This document shows, piece by piece, positions 40,854 through 47,475 of a DNA stretch of 64,000 bases (position 1 is its first letter; each line of letters starts with the position of its first letter). The stretch comes from Methylotuvimicrobium sp. KM2. Lineage in GTDB: Bacteria; Pseudomonadota; Gammaproteobacteria; Methylococcales; Methylomonadaceae. Where the stretch lies: the NCBI RefSeq assembly GCF_038051925.1, contig NZ_CP150634.1, forward strand, positions 1,116,001 to 1,180,000, in the 5' to 3' direction. Both the position numbers and the translations under genes were made by a program. The notes under the pieces are model-generated. The model searched no databases and was not told the origin of the DNA. It was given only the letters and a program-made list of their open reading frames with translations.

Positions 40854-42232
40854 AATCGACGATTCGAAACCTGAATTCCATCAGACAATCGCTATGGGTC
40901 TTATGTCTGTACTTTGCCGTTGTACCGGCTGTCATGGCCGAAAGTCCGAAAACGCTGGATGAATTGATCAAACAAGTGCGTTCCGATAGCGTCCTGGAAA
41001 GCCGGGAATTGGCCGAACGCGAGCGCGAATTTCGCAATGCGCGCGATCGGCAGGCTTCGCTGTTGCAATCGGCCAAAGCCAAATTGGCGGCCGAACGGCA
41101 ACGCGGTGCCGAACTTAAAAGCCGATACGAGGCCAACGAACCGGCCATCAAGGACAAGACCGAACGCTTGCACGAGCGCATGGGCGCATTGGGCGAATTG
41201 TTCGGCATCGTTCGGCAAACGTCGAAAGACATGCTGAGCCTGTTCAGCGCTTCGATCATATCCGCGCAATTACCCGACCGCAAGGAAACCGCGAAATTGC
41301 TGGCCGAGCGGAAAAGCAATCCGAACATCCAGGCGCTGGAGGAATTCTGGCATTTGTTGCTGGACGAAATGGTGCAAGCCGGTAAAGTCGCACGCTTCGA
41401 AGCGCCGGTCATCACCGCCGACGGTCAGGAAAGCCGCCGCGAAGTCGTACGTATCGGTGCGTTCAATGCAGTCTCCGACGGCTTGTATCTGCGGTATCTA
41501 CCGGAAACCGGACGTTTGGTCGAATTGGGCCGTCAGCCTCAAGCGCGTTTCTTGACTCTGGCGAAAACCTTGGAAGAAAGCAAGGACGGCATTGCGCCGG
41601 TCGCGCTGGACCCGTCGCGCGGCGCGATCTTGTCGTTGATGGTGCAAAAGCCGGATTGGTCGGAACATATCGAACAGGGCGGTGCGATCGGTTATTTGAT
41701 CATCGGATTGGGTGTCATCGGTCTGCTGTTGGCTGCCGAACGTACGTTTTCGCTGACGCGCCTGCACCGGAAAATGCTGGATCAGAGGCAAGATCCCGAA
41801 GCCGAAACCGATTCGGCGATCCGTCGTTTGCGCGAAGTCGCACAGGAACATCCGAAACTGGATGCCGAGGCCTTAGGGCTCAAACTGGATCAGGCCATAC
41901 TCGGCGAACGTCCCCAAATCAAACGCTTTCTGCCGACCATCGCGATTTTCGCATCGGTGGCGCCGTTGCTGGGACTGCTGGGCACCGTCACCGGCATGAT
42001 CGAGACCTTTCAAGCGATTACGCTATTCGGCACCGGCGATCCCAAGTTGATGTCGGGGGGTATTTCCGGCGCCTTGGTGACGACCGAAATGGGATTGGTT
42101 GTCGCGATTCCCTTGTTATTGCTGCATAGCTGGTTGAACGGCAATACCCGAAAACTGATCTATCTGTTGGATGAGGAAAGCGCTGCATTGGTGGCGAGCC
42201 GTGGAGGACAAGTCCGTGTTGTCTCCGGCTGA
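40850..42232 (+). CDS. MotA/TolQ/ExbB-family proton channel with periplasmic extension (TtpC-like)
   Basis: 460 residues. A signal peptide and N-terminal periplasmic helical domain (LDELIKQVRSDSVLESRELAEREREFRNARDRQASLLQSAKAKL) is followed by three TM helices from residue ~285 on (IGYLIIGLGVIGLLLAAERTF; FLPTIAIFASVAPLLGLLGTVTGMIETFQAI; ISGALVTTEMGLVVAIPLLLLHSWL), the MotA/TolQ/ExbB domain. The long N-terminal part matches TtpC of the Vibrio TonB2 system, which is required in addition to ExbB2/ExbD2. ATG 40850 (not the upstream frame start) gives this signal. Confidence 0.92.
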   Translation: MKSTIRNLNSIRQSLWVLCLYFAVVPAVMAESPKTLDELIKQVRSDSVLESRELAEREREFRNARDRQASLLQSAKAKLAAERQRGAELKSRYEANEPAIKDKTERLHERMGALGELFGIVRQTSKDMLSLFSASIISAQLPDRKETAKLLAERKSNPNIQALEEFWHLLLDEMVQAGKVARFEAPVITADGQESRREVVRIGAFNAVSDGLYLRYLPETGRLVELGRQPQARFLTLAKTLEESKDGIAPVALDPSRGAILSLMVQKPDWSEHIEQGGAIGYLIIGLGVIGLLLAAERTFSLTRLHRKMLDQRQDPEAETDSAIRRLREVAQEHPKLDAEALGLKLDQAILGERPQIKRFLPTIAIFASVAPLLGLLGTVTGMIETFQAITLFGTGDPKLMSGGISGALVTTEMGLVVAIPLLLLHSWLNGNTRKLIYLLDEESAALVASRGGQVRVVSG

Positions 42233-42734
42233 AACGATCGACATCGCCCGCGCCTTCATGGACAAAGGCGGTCCCGCGCTATGGGCGATTTTTGCCGTAT
42301 CGTTTGCGATGTGGGCGATGATCCTGGAACGCTATTGGTATCTGTATAGTGCTTATCCTCGGCAATTGACAACGATAAAGCGCGAATGGCAACACTATCG
42401 GCGTAGGCCGGCCAAGGTGGCCAAACGCCTGCGCGGCCGCCTTTTGGAGCAATTGAGCCTGTCCGCCTGCGCCGGTCTCGGTGGCATACGCGGTACGTCG
42501 AAGGTATTACCGTTGCTCGGCTTGCTGGGTACCGTATTCGGCATGATCGACACCTTCGACGTGATTGCGGTGTTCGGCAACGGTAATGCGCGCGGCTTGG
42601 CCGGCGGTATTTCCGAAGCCTTGTTGACGACGATGGCGGGACTCGTCACCGCGTTATCGGGTCTGTATTTCAGCAGCGACTTGCACGAACGCATTAGAAT
42701 CTTGGTGGATCTGGCTGCGGACGAGTTGGAATGA
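42216..42734 (+). CDS. exbB: ExbB2-like biopolymer transport protein
   Basis: The 172 residues have the MotA/TolQ/ExbB domain (MDKGGPALWAIFAVSFAMWAMILERYWY; STSKVLPLLGLLGTVFGMIDTFDVIAVFG; ISEALLTTMAGLVTALSGLY). It forms the proton-conducting channel with ExbD. A GTG start at 42216 is supported by GGAGG at 42203-42207 with 8-bp spacing, and it overlaps the end of the preceding gene by 17 bp. The next operon gene, exbD, is 566 bp away because of repeat insertions. Confidence 0.92.
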   Translation: MLSPAETIDIARAFMDKGGPALWAIFAVSFAMWAMILERYWYLYSAYPRQLTTIKREWQHYRRRPAKVAKRLRGRLLEQLSLSACAGLGGIRGTSKVLPLLGLLGTVFGMIDTFDVIAVFGNGNARGLAGGISEALLTTMAGLVTALSGLYFSSDLHERIRILVDLAADELE

Positions 42735-42737
42735 TTG

Positions 42738-42819
42738 GTAGCCCGGATGGAGCACAGCGCAATCCGGGGAGGCCGGAGCCGCGAAGTTCCCGTATTCCGC
42801 TACGCTGCATACGGGCTAC
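42738..42819 (+). repeat. REP pair in duplicated unit 1
   Basis: G-type first, 4 bp after the exbB stop codon (TGA 42732-42734). Confidence 0.95.
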
Positions 42820-42960
42820 GCAAAAAAAGATAGCTGAGAAGACAGATGTTCAATTTCTGGTTCCCACGGTCCTCCGTGGGAACCCATACCATGGCTGCCG
42901 CAACAAGACCGGTATGCATTCCCACGCAGGAGCGGTGGGAACGAGGAAAAATCATCGCCC

Positions 42961-43042
42961 GTAGCTCGGATGGAGCACAGCGCAATCCGGGGAGGCCGGA
43001 GCCGCGAAGTTCCCGTATTCCGCTACGCTGCATACGGGCTAC
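42961..43042 (+). repeat. REP pair in duplicated unit 2
   Basis: G-type first. The leading motif is changed to GTAGCTCGG, which weakens one stem pair. Confidence 0.93.
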
Positions 43043-43183
43043 GCAAAAAAAGATAGCTGAGAAGACAGATGTTCAATTTCTGGTTCCCACGGTCCTCCGT
43101 GGGAACCCATACCATGGCTGCCGCAACAAGACCGGTATGCATTCCCACGCAGGAGCGGTGGGAACGAGGAAAAATCATCGCCC

Positions 43184-43264
43184 GTAGCCCGGATGGAGTG
43201 CAACGCAATCCGGGAGGCCGAAGCCGCGCCATTCCCGTATTCCGCTTCACTGCATACGGGCTAC
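43184..43264 (+). repeat. REP pair, third in the exbB-exbD gap
   Basis: G-type first, with its own substitutions (GAGTGCAACGCAA). It is not part of the duplication. Confidence 0.94.
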
Positions 43265-43300
43265 GCAAACAAACAAAAATAACGAAGTAACATTATTTCT

Positions 43301-43705
43301 ATGAAAATTCACAGCGAAGACGAAGAATTCAACGGCAACGGCATCGATTTGACGCCGTTGATCGATATGGTATTTATCCTATTGATCTTTTTCATCGTGA
43401 CCTCGTCGTTCGTCAAGGAGTCCGGCATGGAGGTCAACCGGCCTTCGGCGAAAACGGCCGAGCGTCAGGAAAAAGGCAATATCATCATTTCAGTGACCAA
43501 GACCGGCGAAATCTGGATTGACCGGCGCAAAGTCGACGTCAATGCGCTGCGCGCAAACGTCGAACGCCTGCATGCCGAAAATCCGGAAGGCTCGGTCGTC
43601 ATCGCCGCCGACCGCGACGCGCGCACCGAATTGCTGGTTCAGGCGCTGGATCAATCGCGTCTGGCCGGTGTGTCCAACGTCTCGATCGCAGCGTTTTCCG
43701 AATGA
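43301..43705 (+). CDS. exbD: ExbD/TolR-type biopolymer transport protein
   Basis: The 134 residues have a single N-terminal TM segment with the essential Asp (GIDLTPLIDMVFILLIFFIVTSSF) and a periplasmic domain (RKVDVNALRANVERLHAENPEGSVVIAADRDARTELLVQALDQSRLAGVSNVSIAAF). It energises TonB using the proton motive force. It overlaps the tonB start by 4 bp. Three REP pairs and the 223-bp duplication separate it from exbB. Confidence 0.95.
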   Translation: MKIHSEDEEFNGNGIDLTPLIDMVFILLIFFIVTSSFVKESGMEVNRPSAKTAERQEKGNIIISVTKTGEIWIDRRKVDVNALRANVERLHAENPEGSVVIAADRDARTELLVQALDQSRLAGVSNVSIAAFSE

Positions 43706-44331
43706 TCGCGAAACGTCATGCCGTCATCGGATTGGGTGCGGTCTTCATCAATTTGCTGCTGTTCGCCGTCATGGAGCGCATGGCCGCACAGAGACCGGTC
43801 TTATTGAAAATGCCGTCCGAGAGCTTGGTGATCGATTTCGTCAGGCTCAAGCGCGAGCCGCCGGTGCCGCAATTGAAAGAGCGGGTGAAGCCCAAGCAAC
43901 CGAAAAACGAACCGCTGACGGTGCCGGAACTCTCGGTGCCGAGCCCTAAACCGGTCAAAGTCAACCCGGTGGCGATGAATGTGCCGGAAATGGACCTGGC
44001 GCTCAACATCGCAGGTCAACCGTTCAAAGGCGAAATGGGCGGCGGCGGACTCGGTTCTGTTCAGGAAGCGATGCCGCTGATTCGCACCGCGCCGCTCTAT
44101 CCGCCCAGCGCGTTGGCCAAACGCATCGAAGGCAAAGTGAAAATTCTGTTCACGGTCACCGAAGAGGGCACGGTCGTCGATCCGCAAGTCATCGTTTCCG
44201 AACCGAAAGGCGTTTTCGACAGCACCGCGTTACGCGCGATTCGTCACTGGAAATTCCAGAAAAAGAAAGTGGACGGTCAGGCCGTCCGTTGGCAAAGCGT
44301 TCAGACGATCTATTTCAACTTGGAAAGATAA
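43702..44331 (+). CDS. tonB: TonB energy-transducing protein
   Basis: The 209 residues have an N-terminal membrane anchor (HAVIGLGAVFINLLLFAVMER), a Pro/Lys-rich linker (EPPVPQLKERVKPKQPKNEPLTVPELSVPSPKPVKV), and the C-terminal TonB domain (IRTAPLYPPSALAKRIEGKVKILFTVTEEGTVVDPQVIVSEPKGVFDSTALRAIRHWKF). It spans the periplasm and contacts TonB boxes of outer membrane receptors. The operon position between ExbD and the TPR protein matches TonB2-type systems. Confidence 0.95.
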   Translation: MIAKRHAVIGLGAVFINLLLFAVMERMAAQRPVLLKMPSESLVIDFVRLKREPPVPQLKERVKPKQPKNEPLTVPELSVPSPKPVKVNPVAMNVPEMDLALNIAGQPFKGEMGGGGLGSVQEAMPLIRTAPLYPPSALAKRIEGKVKILFTVTEEGTVVDPQVIVSEPKGVFDSTALRAIRHWKFQKKKVDGQAVRWQSVQTIYFNLER

Positions 44332-44333
44332 TC

Positions 44334-45581
44334 ATGCACTGGAACAGAACACGCTTCGGGAATGTCAATCGGCGATTAATCACTGGCGTGCTGCTTGCGC
44401 TATTGAGTTTGCAGGGTAGGGCGGAGACCGAAACGGACGAATCTAAAAAATATGCTGTTTCGCCGGAAACCTATAAGGTGCTGAATCAGTCCCGCGAATT
44501 GAGCGAACAATCGCGCTTCAGCAAAGCCTTATCGCTGTTGCAAGCGCAATTGCCTAAAGTGGCCGGCAACCGCTATGAACGCGCCTTGATCCATCAGCAT
44601 CTGGCCTATATCCATCTCGAACGGCACGACTATCTTCAGGCCGTCATCGCACTCGAAGAAACGCTGCGCGGCGCCGATACGCTGCCGCCGGATACCGTCC
44701 ACAATTTACGCTATAACCTGGCGCAGGCCGCGGTACAGGCCGAACGTTTCGAACAAGCAATCAAGCAGTTGGATCTTTGGTTCGCCAATGAGCCGCGCCC
44801 GTCAGCCGAAGCCTGGTACCTGCGCGCTTTGGCGTATTATAAAATCAAACGATTCGATCGTTCGGCGGGTTATCTGAAAAAGGCCTTGGCCTTATCGGAA
44901 AGACAAGATTGGCAAATCTTATTGCTGAGTATCGTCCTGGAACAGAAAAAATACCGGGAGGCGGTGCCGTTGTTGAACAAACTGATCGCGCAAGCGCCGA
45001 ACGAACAAAGTTGGTGGCTGAACCTGACCGACGTGCATTTGATGTTGAAGGACTACGGTAAAGCGGTATCGGTATTGGAATTGGCGCACCGTAAATTCGA
45101 ATTGCCGAAAGACCAAATCGTCCGGCTTGCACAGTTGTATATGCATAAAAATACGCCTTATCTTGCGGCAAAATTACTGACCCGCGAGATGGAGCGCGGA
45201 CGCATCGAGCGCAACGCGGCCAATTTGGAATTGTTGGCCAATAGCTGGGCGATGGCGCGCGAACACGACAAGGAGTTTACGATTCTGAAACAGTTGGCCG
45301 CGATGCGCAACGACGGCAATCTGTATCTGCGCTGCGCCCATATTTTATTGAGCCGGGAAAAGTGGAGCGAATCGGCCGGGATGCTGAACAAAGCCCTGGC
45401 GACCGGTAACCTGAAAAACCGGCAGCAAGCGCAATTGATGCTCGGCATCGTCTACTACAACAGCGGCCGCATGGACTCCGCCGAGAACGCATTCACGCGC
45501 GCCTGCAAGCATCGCCAGACCAAAGACCAGGCCCAGCGCTGGCTGATGCAAATCAAAAGCAGGGAAAAAGCGGAGTCGTAG
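44334..45581 (+). CDS. TPR-repeat periplasmic protein of TonB2 operon
   Basis: The 415 residues have a signal peptide (RRLITGVLLALLSLQGRA) and about eight tetratricopeptide repeats (for example YKVLNQSRELSEQSRFSKALSLLQAQL, NRYERALIHQHLAYIHLERHDYLQAVIALEETL, AEAWYLRALAYYKIKRFDRSAGYLKKAL). TPR proteins are a regular part of TonB2/TtpC operons with unproven function, perhaps scaffolding. ATG 44334 is 3 bp after tonB. The stop codon TAG is provided by the GTAG of the REP pair at 45578. Confidence 0.9.
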   Translation: MHWNRTRFGNVNRRLITGVLLALLSLQGRAETETDESKKYAVSPETYKVLNQSRELSEQSRFSKALSLLQAQLPKVAGNRYERALIHQHLAYIHLERHDYLQAVIALEETLRGADTLPPDTVHNLRYNLAQAAVQAERFEQAIKQLDLWFANEPRPSAEAWYLRALAYYKIKRFDRSAGYLKKALALSERQDWQILLLSIVLEQKKYREAVPLLNKLIAQAPNEQSWWLNLTDVHLMLKDYGKAVSVLELAHRKFELPKDQIVRLAQLYMHKNTPYLAAKLLTREMERGRIERNAANLELLANSWAMAREHDKEFTILKQLAAMRNDGNLYLRCAHILLSREKWSESAGMLNKALATGNLKNRQQAQLMLGIVYYNSGRMDSAENAFTRACKHRQTKDQAQRWLMQIKSREKAES

Positions 45582-45659
45582 CCCGTATGCAGCGAAGCGG
45601 AATACGGGAAAGGCGTGGCTTCGAATGTCCCGGATTGCACTTCGTTTCATCCGGGCTAC
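45578..45659 (+). repeat. REP pair whose GTAG supplies the TPR gene stop
   Basis: Y-type first. The codon before is GAG TCG and TAG is bases 2-4 of the element. Confidence 0.96.
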
Positions 45660-45732
45660 AATGCTAAAATCAACCTCATCAAAATGATAGGCCGAAACCC
45701 GGAATGACAACCATGTCTGGCGATCGTAAACC

Positions 45733-45814
45733 GTAGCCCGTATGCAGCGCAGCGGAATACGGGAAAGGCGTGGCTGCGAATGTCCCGGATTGCACTTCGT
45801 TTCATTCGGGCTAC
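45733..45814 (+). repeat. REP pair, second after TonB operon
   Basis: Y-type first. It is separated from the preceding element by a linker (CTAAAATCAACC) like that at 21302-21403. Confidence 0.95.
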
Positions 45815-46067
45815 ACTGTTCGGAACTTACATTGTTATTTACGTGTTTCCGAGTGAAGTACTTATTTTTCACATTTCAAATTTAGGCACCGGGGTGCCCA
45901 TCGAAAGTTCAGCACCTGATTTATCCCAGATAGTTAATCATAGCCAATGGACTATGGAATTTAGGTGCTGGATTTACGGCGTCCTTGCCAAGCGAGTTAC
46001 CGAACCTTCAACAAAGCGCATAGTTCCAAGACGATATTTATCATAAAACTCTAAATAAACTGCAAGC
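45815..46067. repeat. Mosaic of dispersed repeats before hpnO
   Basis: AAATTTAGGCACCGGGGTGCCCATCG (45880-45905) resembles the interior of the TTATACCC-bounded element, and 45977-46058 matches the repeat piece at 3469-3557. No gene. Confidence 0.55.
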
Positions 46068-47459
46068 TTATTTCCCCGCCTTACCCTTCAACGCATGACT
46101 TGCCAAGTTTTTGCCTAAATCCCAAATCGTGCCCGGAACTTGATGGGTTGCGGCGATGGTTTGGTCAAAGGCGTTGACGATATGATCCCTGTCTTTTTGC
46201 GTTAGGGTCAGCGGCGGCAGCAGTTTGACGACGTTCATGCCGTGTCCGGCGACTTGCGTTAGAATCCGGTGCTCTTTAAACAGCGGGATCGTGATCATTT
46301 GACAGAACAGTCCTTTGTTGGCCGCTTCCAGCATTGCCCAGGCCGCTTTCAGCGTCAGGCTTTTCGGTGCGTGGAATTCGATCGCGATCATCGAGCCTTT
46401 ACCGCGCGCTTCTTTCAAGAATTCGTATTTTGTCGACAGCGCATTCAGGCTGGCGATGATGTCATTGCCGACTGTCGCGCTCTGTTCAACCAGGTTTTCC
46501 GATTTGATGACTTCAAGACCGGCGAGCCCCGCCGCCATTGCCATGTTGTTTTTCGAAAAAGTCGAGCCGTGCACGACCGCGCGGTCCATGCGATTGAAGA
46601 CGGTGTCCATGATGTGCTGCGTCATCGCGACCGCGCCGACCGGTACGAAGCCGCCGGATAATGCCTTGGACATCAGGATCATATCGGGTTTGGCGCCGTA
46701 ATGATCGATCGCCCAGAATTTGCCGGTGCGACCGATACCGGTTTGGATTTCGTCGGCGACGAATAGCGTGCCGTATTTTTTACAGAGGCGTTCGACTTCG
46801 ACCAAGTAGTTATCGTCGGGCAGGTTGACGCCTTTGCCTTGTATCGGTTCGACGATGAAGGCCGCGACGTCTTTGTTGCTTAGGGCTTGTTCGAGTGCCG
46901 CTAAATCGTTGAACGGTATCGCAATGCAGTCGGGCAGGAGCGGGCCGAAGCCTTCTCGGAAGATCTTTTCGCCGTTCAGCGAGAGCGCGCCCATGGTCAA
47001 GCCGTGATAACCGTGTTCGCAATAGACGATTTTCGAGCGCTTGGTGGTGTAGCGCGCGAATTTGATTGCCGCCTCGACCGCTTCGGTGCCCGAGTTGCAA
47101 AAAAACATTTTTTCGAGATTTTCCGGTGTCGTCGTCAAGATTTCTTTGGCCAGTAAGCCGCTCAATATCGAGACGTCGAGTTGTACCAGGTTCGGCAATT
47201 CGAGCGTCAAAGTTTCTTGCAAGGCGCTGATTACGGTTGGGTGGTTGCGCCCGATCGCGAATACGCCGAAGCCGCTCAACAGGTCGAGATATTCGTTGCC
47301 TTGTTCGTCGTAAAGATATTGGCCGATCGCGCGTTTGTAATTGCGGTCGTATCCGATTGTTTTTAAAACGCGAACCATTTGATTGTTCAAATGTTTTTCA
47401 TGCAACTCAAATTTATCTTCACTGTGTTGCGCTAATAGTTCGGCTATGCTGAAAGACAT
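46068..47459 (-). CDS. hpnO: Hopanoid biosynthesis aminotransferase HpnO
   Basis: The 463-residue class III PLP aminotransferase has CNSGTEAVEAAIKFARYTT, FIVEPIQGKGVNLPDD, LFVADEIQTGIGRTGKFWAIDHYGAKPDMILMSKALSGGFVP (PLP lysine K265 or nearby), and HGSTFSKNNMAMAAGLAGLEV. This family includes ornithine/4-aminobutyrate aminotransferases, but the position in a hopanoid operon and the N-terminal extension (LLAQHSEDKFELHEKHLNNQMVRVLK) identify HpnO. HpnO makes aminobacteriohopanetriol from bacteriohopane intermediates. Amino-hopanoids are typical of type I methanotrophs. It is the last gene of the minus-strand operon. Confidence 0.9.
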   Translation of the reverse strand: MSFSIAELLAQHSEDKFELHEKHLNNQMVRVLKTIGYDRNYKRAIGQYLYDEQGNEYLDLLSGFGVFAIGRNHPTVISALQETLTLELPNLVQLDVSILSGLLAKEILTTTPENLEKMFFCNSGTEAVEAAIKFARYTTKRSKIVYCEHGYHGLTMGALSLNGEKIFREGFGPLLPDCIAIPFNDLAALEQALSNKDVAAFIVEPIQGKGVNLPDDNYLVEVERLCKKYGTLFVADEIQTGIGRTGKFWAIDHYGAKPDMILMSKALSGGFVPVGAVAMTQHIMDTVFNRMDRAVVHGSTFSKNNMAMAAGLAGLEVIKSENLVEQSATVGNDIIASLNALSTKYEFLKEARGKGSMIAIEFHAPKSLTLKAAWAMLEAANKGLFCQMITIPLFKEHRILTQVAGHGMNVVKLLPPLTLTQKDRDHIVNAFDQTIAATHQVPGTIWDLGKNLASHALKGKAGK

Positions 47460-47475
47460 AAAAAGACCTCTAAAT

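Larger units (their letters stand above)
42738..43183 (+). repeat. Tandem duplication of a 223-bp unit within the TonB operon
   Basis: Unit 1 is 42738-42960 and unit 2 is 42961-43183. They differ at only a few bases (GTAGCCCGG against GTAGCTCGG at the start). Each unit is one G-first REP pair (42738-42819; 42961-43042), a short linker, and a GGTTCCCACGGTCCTCCG-type palindrome. A third REP pair follows. Confidence 0.97.

Noticed and set aside
42171..42215. 15-codon N-terminal extension of ExbB2
   Set aside because: A GGAGG site precedes GTG 42216 with good spacing; the extension lies in the 3' end of the previous gene.
21119..45872. Many 60-130 codon open frames with peptides such as MQRSGIREGRGF or RSPDGAQRNPG
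   Set aside because: They are translations of the REP pairs. The same peptide recurs at each element in different frames and strands, which is a repeat artefact and not a protein family.
46068..47459. Ornithine or 4-aminobutyrate aminotransferase
   Set aside because: The fold is shared, but position as last gene of a hopanoid operon and the N-terminal extension favour HpnO.
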